Both the position numbers and the translations under genes were made by a program. DNA of 64,000 nucleotides from Zygnema cylindricum (Eukaryota > Streptophyta > Zygnematophyceae > Zygnematales > Zygnemataceae), in NCBI GenBank assembly GCA_037447655.1, contig JBBHKE010000230.1, positions 62,001-126,000 on the forward strand. The letters run 5' to 3'. Numbering within the stretch: the stretch's first letter is position 1; every line of letters begins with the position of its first letter. The notes beneath the pieces were generated by a model. The model saw only the letters and a list, made by a program, of their open reading frames with translations, did no database searches and had not been told where the DNA came from. Shown in pieces: positions 22,423-34,667 of the stretch.

Positions 22423-25400
22423 ATGCATATGGGTGGAGGAGGAGGTCCTAACACTGAAATATCAGAAAACACTTCCGGAGAAAACTCCTTGAACAGCATT
22501 GACAGCTGGATGATGACTGAAGCTCCCACCGACCAATACGAAAACGTAATTCTGGAAGATTTTTTTCCCGGAGCTTCATTTCCCGGAGATTTATTTCCTG
22601 GTTTTGAGGTTCCCTTCAGAAATATCAGGTTTCTCGGCTGGTTAGGGTCCGGAAATTTCGGAGAGACGTGGTCGGTGAAAGTACAAATCCATGGAGAGGA
22701 ATCGGAAATATTCTATGAAGCAGTTTTGAAAATATTGCCAAATCAGAGCAATAATTGCCTAAGTCTGACGTCATCAAATTTGGTAGTGAGGCGACTAACT
22801 CGTGTAGTGGAGGCTTTACGAAACCGCAACTCAAAATGGATATGTTGTCCACATTCCTTCACAGTTCTGGAAAACGATCAAGTAATTATTTCCCTTCTTT
22901 GTTTATTTCCCAAAGTTTGTCTACTTCCCAAAATATTTTTTCTTCAATATAACTATATTGACTCGTTTAGGCAAATTCCACAGAATGTTTGGAGAATTAA
23001 AAGTTTGGATAATTATAGGTTTTCCCCCTTCCAGCTTTAGAATGCTTCCCCCTCCCTCTTGCTTCTCTTCCCCGCGCCCCCCTCCCCCTCCCCTCCCCCT
23101 CCTCCTCCCTCTCCCCCCAAGGTTGTTGTTCTTATGACCTACAGGAGACGTCCATGGGATATGTGGTTTTCTTTACTTGCTCCAAACATTTAGTTTCTCA
23201 TCGTCGAGAATCAACCTCAGATGTTTTCTCTTCTATTCACACAATCGACCTTTTGTGACTTACACCGCATAGGTATATTACCCCCATTTTTACACGTTTC
23301 ACCACATTTTTAACACATTTAAAGTACGCGGTGATTCTTTCAGATTGGAATTCTCATGCCTCGATACAAGAAGTCGGTTCTCGACATTATGACGAGCGAA
23401 CCCGAGAAGCGCCTCGGGATGGAAGAGTTTCTCAGGTGACTTCTGATCTTTTGTACTCTAAGGTATTAAAATAAGACATATTATCCTAATATGTATATGA
23501 TCGGAGAATGTGATTTGACAATTAGTTTGAAACCAGACAAATCAGGGATTGATATTTCACTATTCATGTTTCATGATTGATTTTTCATTTTTCATGTTTC
23601 ATGATTGATATTTCATAATTGATATTTCATTAATCATGTTTCATCAGTGATATTTCACTATTCATGTTTCATAATGGATATTTCATATCAATTTATTCAT
23701 ATTGTGCTAGCAACTCTTGACCCCATTGCAGACTGGGAGCCCGTATTTGCGGTGGAATGAGAGCTCTCCATGAGGAGAACATCCTTGCTTTAAACCTAAA
23801 ACCTTCGAATATCCTCATTGATGAAAGTGGAGAGGCAGTAGTGGGAGCCTTTGGCATTCCTTGGCTTATCTCAGGTATGGTTCTGTTCTGTTCTGCTTCT
23901 TCCAAAATATGTCCACATTAAAGAATGTTATCAGCAGTCACTAGAGGAGAAAGAGAAAGAGGAGGAGAAAAAAGAGGGGAAGAAGAAGAAGGGAGAAGAG
24001 AGGAGAAGAAGGAGAAGAAAAAGAAGGAGAAGGACATGAGAACTTGCAGAACAGTAATCCGCTATAGTCAAAACCTAGATATGTTTTAATGCATTGAAGA
24101 ATTTGACAAGAGTGACATCAGCATTTACAAAGGCTAATGGACCTTTGCTAAAGACTATTACTAGGGAACTGCTACTGACTTATGATGTAAATATCAAATT
24201 TATCAATCCATCCTGTAGCTGTACATTGTTTTAAAATTTACCTATCTCCAAGTATTGCTTTCCATTAGAGGAGTCGGTCTTCCAATCACATTTTCTTTTC
24301 CTATAATTCGGACTGAAGAGCTTGAAGATGGACCATGAGTGTTCAATTTACAAAATATGTGGTTGAATGTGCAGAAAACATTTTCTTGGATCCTCAAAAT
24401 CTGGACTCGTTGGGAACTTCCAATTACTCGCCTCCCGAACAGTGGGCACCGGCTGTAAATGCTCCCCTTTGCAAGGAGAGTGATGTATGGAGCTTCGCTT
24501 GTCTTGCAATCGAGATACTTACAGGTTGTTTTCTTTACGTTATCCCTCTCCCTCTCCCTTTCCCTCTCCATCTCTCTCTCCCTCGCCCCCTCCCTCTCCC
24601 TCCCTCCACCCCCTGCGCCCTCGCCCTCTCCCTTGCCCTCGCCTCGCCTGCTCGCCCTCGCCCTCTCCCTCGCCCTCTCCCTCGCCCTCGCCCTCGCCCT
24701 CGCCCTCTCCCTCTCCCTCGCCCTCGCCCTCGCCCGCCCCCTCCCGCTCCCCGCCCCCACCACCTCCCTGAAGTGGATATTATAAGAGAACGGGGTTTCA
24801 GGTATGCGCAAGTGGCCAAACGCTCAATGTTACTTTCTCTTATTTTGCAGGTAGACCTCCTTGGGGTGGGTTCAAACCCTCCGAGATAGTTGAGGCTGTA
24901 GTTGTGAAAAAGGAAAAACCCCAATTACCATCTGGTCTTCCCAATACCCTTGCAACTGTACTGCAAAGCTGTTTTCGTTACGATCCGCGTGAACGCCCTT
25001 CTTTTGCAGTACTCGAAAGAGTTTTTTCCGGGTGAGAGAAATAAGTTTACGCTGAGTTGATTTTCACTTATTCCAATCGTCTTCTTTGCCATGCTGATTG
25101 ATTTTCCGCAACTCGTTTTTGTTGCCCCGAATTTTGATTATTGGTGATTAACTGGAACTGCGCATGTTTAACCGAGGATTACTCGTTTTAAGGGTAGTTA
25201 TCAATGTTTCTGTCGCTGGTTCATTCTCCGAGTGTCACTTTTTCTTTCTTTACTCATTATCTATTTCTTTATCCCGAGTTTCTCTTCGTCTCCTTCTCTT
25301 CGTCCTTGTTACTCTTTCGCCATTGAATATGTCTTTATCTATCATTGACTATGTTTATCTTTCTTTCCATCATTGAGTATGTTTGTCTTTTCTTCCTTCT

Positions 25401-28400
25401 TTCCCGCTTTCATCATTGACTATATTTGTCTTTCCCTCTTTCATCAAAGACTATGTTTGTCTCTCTCTCTTTCATCATTGACTATGTTTGTCTTTCTCTC
25501 TTTTATCATTGACTATGTTTGTCTTTCTCTCTTTCATCATTGACTATGCTTGTCTTTCTCTCTTCTATAATTGACTATGTTCGTCTTTCTCCCATTCATC
25601 ATTGACCATGTTCATCTTTCTCTCGTTTATCATTGACTATGTTTGTCTTTCTCTTTTTCATCATTGACTATGTTCATCTTTCTATCTTTTATCATTGGCT
25701 ATGTTTCTCTCTTTTATCATTGGCTATGTTTCTCTCTTTTATCATTGACTATGTTCGTCTTTCTCTCTTTCATCATTGATTATGTTTGCAGTTCTAGAGA
25801 GTTGTACCATCTGGGTGACTGGATAGTTGTCCAGCTTCCATCACCAAACTTGAGCCCTAAACCTCGAATGGGCGTTATAACATCGGTGTCCAATAACTCT
25901 GAAACTGTCGAGGTTCAGTTTTGTGAGCGACAAGCAGGAGATACACTCACATTCAAGCAAAACAGTATTATGGGCATTGTGAAGGTGGGAAAGAGAGGCT
26001 CTGCTATTATTTTTTATTTCTCAAGCAGCCTTACAGCGAGAATACGTTGTCAATCATATCATGAGTGTTACCATTTGTGTTACTTGTGAAGGATAACAGA
26101 TGCAAGTGCAATTGGTTCATGAAAATGATACTAGAAATTGATGTACTTCTAGCCTAGTTGTAGACGTTGCCATTAAGGAATCCATATTGTCAGCTCAGCG
26201 ATTATATGTAATCTCTTTTTTTGTTGTTTTGTCGATTGTTTTAAATCCAAAGGCATTTGCTTCCCATCCCGATTCCGTGCCAGCGACATCTTAGTTGCCC
26301 TCACAGAAGTACGGAGGAGTACAGGTGTCGATCTATTAACCGCTTGCTATATTTTGGGAATCCATTTTATTGGAATCCTCACCCTTGATTATAATTTAGC
26401 GCACATGCTAGAATGGAAATAGTTTCTAAATTGACCTTCTATCTCCTCGATTTGTGTTTAAAATTGTTGCAGGATCCCATTGCAGTCGGTGATACAGTAT
26501 GCTTGAAACGAAACATTACATCACCTAGTTTCGGCTGGTGTGAAAGCGATGATGTTTTTACAAGGTAAGTTTACCGTGATTTTTTTTTCACTTTCCCTGC
26601 ACTCTGGAAGGGAGTATGAATAATCCACCAGATTCAGATGCGGAAAAGGGATGCATATTTGTTCAATTTTCAGCCTTCGTCCAAACCTTCAACTTTTTCT
26701 TGCTGAAATTCCAATGTTTATTCCATATTATCCAGAAAAATTGACTTGCTCTTACCGTCAAGAGGCCTTTTTTTTGTTTTTTTTGCAGTCTGTCTCGTAC
26801 TGCTCGGGTGGAGGAAGTTTCCAAAACAAATGCTTACGTTGGTCTCTCCTTCCCATATTCTTCCTCCAATCTTCCCACCCATCGTCGTGCCGATCCTTGG
26901 GAGCTTGAAAGAACCTCAGGAGGACTTGTATGTGGTGACTGGATAAGGCTCAATTATGATTGGTCTCAATGGGAGTACAATAGTTTAACTGGAAAGCCTT
27001 CAGACATCGGTATTGTGTGGACGATAAACCACAACGGGACAATCAATGTAGCAATTTCGGGTCGAGAAAGACTTCTTGAAGGGCTTGAAACTAAGGATTC
27101 ATTTGTGCAGAAGGTGAAAGGTTTTACGGTTGGGCAATTTGTTCGTCTCAAAAGTACCGTCGAGAAGGCAAAGTATCCATGGCCTATTTGCAGTAAAGAC
27201 TGGAAGATGAATAACCTGACAAATCCAGATCGGTCGATTTTTGGAAGGTAGACTATGCTCTTTAAAACTCTAAAGAAAAATTTAATGTTATCTTCATTAA
27301 TCTTAAAAAAAAAAAAAACGTAAAAGGCAAATCCTTTCAACTTGAGAATGATTCGGAAACCATCTCCTGCTTTAAAGAGGTGCTACAAATTGTGAATCAG
27401 TGTTATTTAAATCGAGTTGTGTGTCTATAGTTCAAACAAATTTACTATGCCAGACTACGAACACACAGAGGCTTATGCAACTGTCTGCTTAATTGATGAT
27501 CAGGGATTTCTTTTTTAACATTATATGTTGTTTTCTTTTTGCTGTTGTTAAAAACTTTTACACTTTCGAGAAGTCTTACTGTTTTGTATTTACAGCTGTC
27601 TCCCTTTCTGTATCTATTGTTTTGTTGTTTTTTCTTTGTTGAATAGGATTGATGACATACACCCCAACGGTTTACTAGTTTTACAATTTCCGGGAAGTTT
27701 TGTCGGCAGTCAGAAACAATATGTCGCAGATCCTTCAGAAGTGGAAGTCGTACGCCTGTCGGATTTTCATGGACTTGTTCCGAAAATAAAGGCAAGTTCA
27801 AAAGAAAAAGATTTGACCGACGATTAATTCGTCTCATAAGAGTTTTGTTTTTTTTGTATTCTCTTCCCTTTGAAGTGTTATTTGCTAGGCATGTGACTTT
27901 TTTGTATGCGGTTGAACGTTTCTGTCTGTCCTCCGCGAGCTATTCTAGATTTCAAAATTAGTTTTTTTTTTTTTTTTTTCAGTTTTTATGTGGTTTGTGT
28001 AGCTTGTCCTCAGTTTTATTCTTCAAATTTGGAATGTTTTTGGCAATAGCCAATAACGACGAAAAGGCATGTGAAATTCGGATCTTCAAAAGCCAATTGC
28101 TACATTGGTGTGATTAACAAAGAAGAGTATGAGACAGGGACTCCGAATGTAAGTGTATTCACTTTTAACTTAATTTTGAACTTCATATTTGAGCTTAAAC
28201 TCTTTGTTAGTTCTCCTTGAATTTTGCAGTACCTACAAATCAAGCACTGGCGTTTTAGCACTTTGTTGCAAGTAATAAGCTTCAATCTTGCCCACATTGC
28301 CCTTGGGTTTGGAATTAATCTCCTAAGGAAAAAGTATGGATCTAAGCCCAAGAGCTCATCGGTCTGTGATTCTGACTCGTTGGAGCCAAGAATCTTGGCA

Positions 28401-28589
28401 AATGATATTACAGAAAATACCGTTCCTAAGGAAAATCCTATTTCCAGTGACTCAATCAGAATTCCCTTCGAAAACAAATCCGGTAATCCTTTTGAGAATA
28501 AGATCAAGAGTTCCGTACCTCTTGAGGAAATCAAGCAAAGTAAGAAAAGTTGGACACATCAGATCCTGCGTCCTCTTGACACAGAATGA
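22423..28589 (+). CDS. KEG-like protein: pseudokinase domain plus HERC2-like repeats
   Basis: Exons by splice consensus and phase: 22423-22881, 23344-23435, 23732-23874, 24271-24338 (?), 24375-24524, 24851-25031, 25792-25984, 26473-26564, 26789-27247, 27647-27791, 28050-28148, 28230-28589. The kinase part has [24 protein letters not shown] (no catalytic Asp), GAFGIP instead of DFG, SPPEQW, SDVWSF and the C-lobe Arg in RERPSF. Then come units of the type [61 protein letters not shown] and ADPSEVEVV. These resemble the HERC2-like repeats of the plant RING E3 ligase KEEP ON GOING, which degrades abscisic-acid regulators. I see no RING and no ankyrin repeats. The frame between exons 4 and 5 is unresolved, and intron 10 needs a GC donor (AAAG/GCAAGT). 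Without that splice the protein ends at 27827. Family assignment is moderate; exon calls from exon 6 on are firm in phase. Confidence 0.6.
24541..24760 (+). repeat. CCCTCT/CCCTCG microsatellite in KEG-like copy 2
   Basis: It is the counterpart of 17240-17487 in the same intron, but shorter and more interrupted, with no long C-run. The comparison shows that copy 1 expanded or copy 2 contracted after duplication. Confidence 0.93.
25370..25790 (+). repeat. 31-bp-class minisatellite in intron 6 of KEG-like copy 2
   Basis: About a dozen imperfect units containing CATTGACTATGTTTGTCTTT and a TCTCTC tail fill the intron up to the acceptor at 25791. They supply a long pyrimidine tract. Artificial frames such as 25643-26089 read through it and should be ignored apart from the real exon from 25792. 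Confidence 0.88.
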
Positions 28590-30103
28590 TGGTCATGCAA
28601 AGAGGAAATGAAACAAAAGCGAGAGTCAGTTTGACAAAAGATCACATCTTGATTTTGTACAGTCACTATGAAACACCTTGAAGTGTCATTACAGATGTCT
28701 ATATAGTGTAACTATAGAGATCACTATCGTGTCATGCAGAACAGAGTTGAGTGCACGAACATTAGACGAATAAATTCCTCCAATTTTGATCTTGAGATGG
28801 GTCCTAAAGGCAGGATATCATAATTCATAGTGATTGGTATAGTTTTTTTTCATACGATAGCACATGAAAAACAATAGTTAGATGTTCAGAAGATATATTA
28901 GCGAAGAAATGTTACACTAACGGTGATTAAAAATTCGTTGTGTGGGAAGTCATGCTATTCCATTGGGATTAATTTTCTTTTTTTTTTATCATGAAGGTTG
29001 CACAGAGCAATGACCTGAAAATGGTAATGTTATCAACGCATGACAATATATTAGCGTGTTTTGATGCTGATACCTTCTATTTTGTTATAAGGAATACATC
29101 TATTGTGTTTGTTAGTACATTGAGTTGGTTGCATTGGCACTTAGTTTTTTGAAAGCGACAACAATTTTGTGTTTGTGATCCATGGCTGTATGTAATTTTA
29201 AGAATGTTTGCATTTTTTAAAAGTGTCTTTATTTGTACTGCAGGGCATTGTTTTTGAATTGTGCCAATATATTGGCGTCCATGGCTTATAGTCGCATTGT
29301 CAAATGGTTTTCCTATTCATGACTTTAAATTGTCAGCCTAAATTTCATTTGTCTGCTATTTTTATTAGTTGCCTCATGATTTTTCTTCATATGTCATTTG
29401 TGACTATTTGGCGTGGACTTTTACGGCTCATCTGTTTCGAAGGCGCGGTTATATGCTGCAAATTTGAAACAAATTCTAAGATATCACTATTTTATAGTCA
29501 CTATTTTTTCTCTGTCATGAATCTCGAATAGTGATTTAATGGGCAGGATAATTTGATAATTTGATGTGCCGAAAGCTCATAAATCCCATGCTATCCGGGC
29601 TTCGTGAGTTTGAGAAAATGGATTTTGATTTAACATTTTGATATCTAATGTGGTGAGAGTGAGCTTTTATAGCATCAAATGATGCTGCCTAGTAAGATGT
29701 GACAGTCGCACTTGTATTTCAAAAATAGCCCGAGGAACAATAACTTCAATAGAGCTTTGAAACGAGTATAATAGAGACACATGTATCCATGATACGAAAA
29801 TTCCAAACTACGTGTATCTATAATAGTGGTTGGAGTCTATCATAAATGAGAACGAAGTGAACGAAGTTTTTGGGACGAATTACATCCAAAAAGATGTCGA
29901 CACATCATAATATGCATTTTATATAGGAAAAAATCAAACTTCCCTGTTAATGTATGACTCCTCACTTGATTCCACTCTAGCTTCCTTTCCTCTCTCCCTC
30001 TTCCTCTCCTCCTCCTTCCTCTTCTGCTCCATCTCCCTTTTGCAAGTTAAATCGGAGTAGAACCATATGCATGCAAAAACAAAACCGTGGAGAACTACCA
30101 AGC
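28590..30103. other. convergent intergenic region
   Basis: It lies between the 3' ends of the KEG-like gene (plus) and the unrecognised gene (minus) and should hold both 3' UTRs. It is AT-rich, with T/A runs. A 75-codon frame at 29304-29531 is hydrophobic with no family resemblance. I see no further gene. Confidence 0.6.
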
Positions 30104-33100
30104 CTACCAATCCTGACGGTTTTGTTCTGCCTTTAAGCCTAACCAATCATTTTCTTCCCTGTCATCATTCACACTCCTAAAGCCAGTCGTGGTAGGGGAA
30201 TACATAAAACTTGAAGTTGTTCCCAAAACTTGTTGGATTTCATGACCACGAAGACCAGGATACTCTGAATGTTGAGAATTCTCTAATTTGAAGTCTCTAC
30301 TGAAATCTATCTCCTCAAGCTCAGTGTCACATAAATGACCACCTTCGTCCTCGGAGTTCCACTTTCTTGGATAATCATTACTGAACTTGTTTGATACCTC
30401 TTGGTCGAGGATATCCGGAGCAAATTTCATCTCTTCAATCTGTTCAGAACCTCTATCAAATAAGGATATAGGATAAAGGTCACTTCCAGTAAGATTTGGG
30501 GAGATTGTAGTTTCCTTATTGACATTGAGCATGTCCAGTTCATCGTCGCTAAAAGGATTTGAAAATTCAACAAACTCAGGAGAGGATGAGGGGTTTTGAT
30601 CACTTATAGACCTATCGCTTGAGACGCCTTCATAAAGACCAGATCGGTGAAAATCCCGGGTAGACATATACGGAAATATTCTTAACCCACTAGAACTAGT
30701 AGCAAACCTTTCTTCCTGAGGAAGAATGTTTTGAATTGAGGCTCCTGAGGAAGGCCCAAAGTTCTCATTGTCGCATCTCCAATTTTCCAAAACGTCAGAA
30801 TTTATAGACGATGTACAGAAGGTTGAAGTATGATCAAAATGAGGTTCTGAGAAATCCGAGCATCCAATCATTCGACCACTGTTTGCGAATAATATTTCTG
30901 TAGCTTGAGGAACCACTTTTGTAGATTTAAATGTCATTGCTAACGCATCAGAGTCTTGGGCATTTCGACCACTTTCTTCAGATTTTTTGATGCATGGACC
31001 ATTTGGAACTTCCCGAAATTCATTGTCAAATTTGTTACGAACCAGATGGACAATAGATGGACCCTCCTCGTTCAAATTAGAGAACATTTCCCGTCTTTGC
31101 CTGGTTGACGTGATTTCCTTGTTTTCTACCTTGAAAGTTGAGATGCGTAAATCCTCCGTAGAACTACCATTTCTTGGAGGACAAGTTGCCTTGTGCACAC
31201 TTAACCCATTTCCCTGGAAAAGCTCATTTGACCGACCTTTAAAATGGAGTTTATCTATGGTGACAAAATATACCGCGTGGAAATCAGCAGAAAACAGGTT
31301 CTCTGTACTAAAAGAAAAGAGGTGCCATGTTTTAGCAGCGAAGAAAACCACAGAATCAGTACAGCTCCACCACTCCAAGTACAAGGGACAAGTTTTTGGT
31401 CCAGTTGCCAGAGAATTGAGAGACAATAGATTTTATGAAATATTAGCTCCCCCAGATTGAAACACCATCGTTGTTAGCCTCAACGGCTTGAATGTATTTG
31501 ATGAACGAGCTCAAAAGCTGGGCCACAGAGATTCAGTTAATTATGTCTAAACAAACGCGGAGATACTCTGTATGTGCTCACCTCTAGCGGATATGCAGTC
31601 TCCTCAGTACTGTCTGATGATGCTTGAGATACGTAAATACGATCTAGTTTTGCAAGTAGGGAAACGGTAGCTTGTGGCCTGAGTTCGGCAAGATAACAAA
31701 CACATTTTTTAACGTTCAAATCACTAACATCAAGAAGATAAATTTCATCGCAATTGAGTCTTTGTGAAGGTTTGTTACTTCATAGATTCTAAGCTGGGAT
31801 GCAGGGGACTCATTGGCAGGAAAATACTCACCCATGGTGTTGCCTGCCTGACTGGCCCTCGCCTTTTAGCGTTTCCTCGGCGAGGTGATGAAGCCTTTTT
31901 CTGATCTTACTGAATGCCTCCTTGGCGGGAACAATTTTGGGGCACACTTCTGCACCATCACCACAACCTTTGTCTCTTTGTGCCGGACAGAATGCAGTAG
32001 TAGCCATGATGTCCGTGGCTCAAAAACTTGATTTGTTTTTTTTTTACCGGAAAAAAAACCCACCCTTCCACAACATTCTTTCCAGCCCGCTGTCATCTTC
32101 CGAACTTTCAGAAAAGCTGCGATCACCAGTGGCCTGTTGGTAGGCTAAATGGTCTCCAAGGGGACGAGGCACTTTTTTTCTTGCAGACAATCGTCTCTTG
32201 GGTGCCTTTGGTGGCACATAATCGCGATGCCGGACACCTGCAATAGTTTGGTTAAACAACATAAGAAACCTAATAGAGGAGTTATACAAGCCCTGTAACT
32301 GGCGTTACTGGCGCAGTAACCATTGTGTTTGCATAGAAAACTGTACGATTTGATAAAAAAAGGACATTATCAGTATGATTATGGTGATTACTGGCCAGTA
32401 CAGCCAGTAATCGCGTACATATAATTTACCCTATAACTGTACTTCTCGAGTGAGGAAAGGCTCCATTTAAAATGATTGTATGATGCGTACAATTGAAAGC
32501 ATAACTTTTGGCAATTTCTGTAAGACAACCTCTGGAGGGAATTTTTCAATAGCATCAGTTATCTGATCCGCCACATATTAACAAGACTGAGCTGACCTGA
32601 CTTCAAAAGTTGAGGCGACGTGGGTGATGATACATCAACTTGACGTATTATTGGGAGGGAGTCATCATCAACGGCTGGATGGTGCCCTGTCTGAAAATAC
32701 CGTAGCTCCTTTGTCTTTGGAGAGACCGCATCTACATAGCGAAAGATGAAAATTTACAAGATCCATGTCATTGATCACAGTGAATGTAGCATATACAAGT
32801 TTAACAGGTTTACATGCCAAGAGCATTTCAAGCACTGAACAATGATATGAAAAATCCTCTTTGTTTTAAACACGCCTGGTATGATGACACAATAGAATGG
32901 CATAGCATCACTACATGGCTAGATCGCCATTTAAAGAGCAATTTCAAAAAAATTCACCCCAAATTGAAATATATTCCAAAAGCAAATTTATCGTTTACTC
33001 TAACAATTGTATCTTGTTCTCCACAGTTCTGGTATGGACATAGATATACCCAGGGCATGAAACTATAGGGCTTAAAAAAACAGAACTTAACAGACGGTAT

Positions 33101-34667
33101 ATAAATAGCTGGACAGACATTCTTCCCTGTAAACAGCCACATGTGCCCATATTGATTACTTTTACATTTTTAAATCTGGATATAAAACATGAGAGTGCAA
33201 GCTGAGACGGGAAATATATCAGTACCTCTTTCAGGATGCTTGAACCGCTTTGTTCTGCAACACAAACTGGTCACACAGTTAATTTGCCACTAACAGGTAT
33301 AAAGTGACTCAAACTAATGCTTTATTTGTGCTATTTCAAAGAACATGGATCTCTGTTAAACACATAACATAGTTTGTTCTGTTATGTCGCAACACTTACC
33401 AAGGACATGATTTCTGTTAACCTAATTGCTTTCAGCGGTCACATGAGGTTAAATGAGCTTTTCAAGTATGTTGTCATTTACCTTTTATCAAGAGCGATAG
33501 AGGTAGAAAGGGGCGCATTTCTCTTTTTAGCAAACTGCAAGCAATCAAATACTCCCAAACCAGCTCTCAACTGTTTGTTGAACGCCACAAAATATGTTTT
33601 GGATGCAAGTTCCCAGGGTGAATGACTACAACAAATAGATTCTATTGTAAAAAACAAAAATTATAATAAGAATACATAAGTTATCATAGATTCTGCATCA
33701 TACAATAATACAAGTGTGTCACGATCACTGAAATAGCAGGTACTTGCAATTTGTAGGAAACTATGATGAAAAAGACAGCTACAGCTACTGTATGGGAACT
33801 TTAATGTATCCATACAGTATTCAAATGCCGCCACAGAGAACAGGTGCTAATATGACCTTGAATGCATAAGAAAACATCGACAAGAGGATCTTAAAGCAAG
33901 GACATTTTTACCTCCCTTTTGAAACCAGCAAAGCTTTTGTTATTGAAAGCAGGACCTCTCTCTTGCAATGTTCCTCCTTGCAAGCCACCATTCTGGTTTT
34001 AAGATTCCAGTATTAGTTTGAAGTTAACTGTAGTGTGCCATTTACATTTTACATTTACATTTACATTTACATTTACACTTACATTTACATTCACATTTAC
34101 TGTTAATAACATGCCATTTTCGAGCAGCTAGCATTATGGTGCCAAGTATGAAAATTACTGAAGGTAGTCATAGCATGTACTATCATAATGACGAAACAGT
34201 AACACAAAAAATCAGTAACTCACGTAAACGTACCTTTGTCAACCTTCTGGGTTTTGTGTTATCTTTCAGCTTCTGCAGTAACAGCAGGACATCAGAAGCT
34301 TTTATGAAGCTAGAATGTTAATGCAATTTTGCAGATGAAGAATATATCAGTTTTGCAAAAACATCCTGTCAATAATTCTTTACACGGAAACAATGGATTG
34401 AAATTTCGCACACGTCCACTCCTAATAGGAGAATTACAAGAGTTATGCAACTGGCGTCACTGGTGCAGAAATCATAGTATTCGTACAGAAAACTGTACGA
34501 TATTGTAAAAAAGTACATTACTGGCCAGTATCCATAGCAATAGCGTACGTGTAATCACCCTATAATCTGGAATCTAAACCGAAAAATGAGATCCCGGGAA
34601 TGGCAGTCACTATCTGCAAAGCAACACTTACCTCCTTGAAAACGGATATTGTCTTGAATGGATCCAT
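30104..34667 (-). CDS. unrecognised protein, nine coding exons, about 719 aa
   Basis: Minus-strand exons, 5' to 3': 34632-34667 ([12 protein letters not shown]), 33912-33992, 33482-33534, 33226-33254 (29-nt microexon), 32597-32731, 32064-32237, 31832-32018, 31582-31777, 30104-31372. Every junction keeps phase and the sum is 2,160 nt (720 codons with stop). Most sites are clear GT-AG, but the introns at 32019-32063 (45 bp) and 31778-31831 (54 bp) are very short and uncertain. Without the first of these the protein would stop at 32044. The N-terminal half is basic and proline-rich (YVPPKAPKRRLSARKK, SESSEDDSG), suggesting a nuclear protein. A middle part reads FSKIRKRLHHLAEETL and CYLAELRPQATVSLLAKLD. 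The last exon is acidic and Ser/Asn-rich (NPFSDDELDML) and probably disordered. I do not recognise the family. In copy A the 5' leader has a tiny upstream ATG frame (MKS, stop). An additional 5' UTR intron is likely near 34.7-34.8 kb. Confidence 0.6.
32277..32442 (+). repeat. intronic dispersed repeat, member 1
   Basis: It shares AACTGGCGTTACTGG-, AAAACTGTACGAT- and TTACTGGCCAGTA-like blocks in the same order with 34429-34570. Both copies lie in introns of the unrecognised minus-strand gene. Inverted CTGGC/GCCAG blocks suggest a small non-autonomous element. Confidence 0.6.
34429..34570 (+). repeat. intronic dispersed repeat, member 2
   Basis: This is the direct-orientation relative of 32277-32442. 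It contains AACTGGCGTCACTGG, AAAACTGTACGAT and TTACTGGCCAGTA. The left breakpoint of the 34.5-48.3 kb duplication falls inside it, at 34514/34515. Confidence 0.6.

Larger units (their letters stand above)
21515..24947 (+). repeat. tandem duplication, copy 2
   Basis: This is the partner of 14109-17681. Differences include a five-codon insertion in exon 1 (ASFPG context), shorter minisatellite and hexamer arrays and scattered substitutions. Copy 2 continues past the breakpoint with the rest of the gene and is therefore the better candidate for the ancestral locus. Confidence 0.85.
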
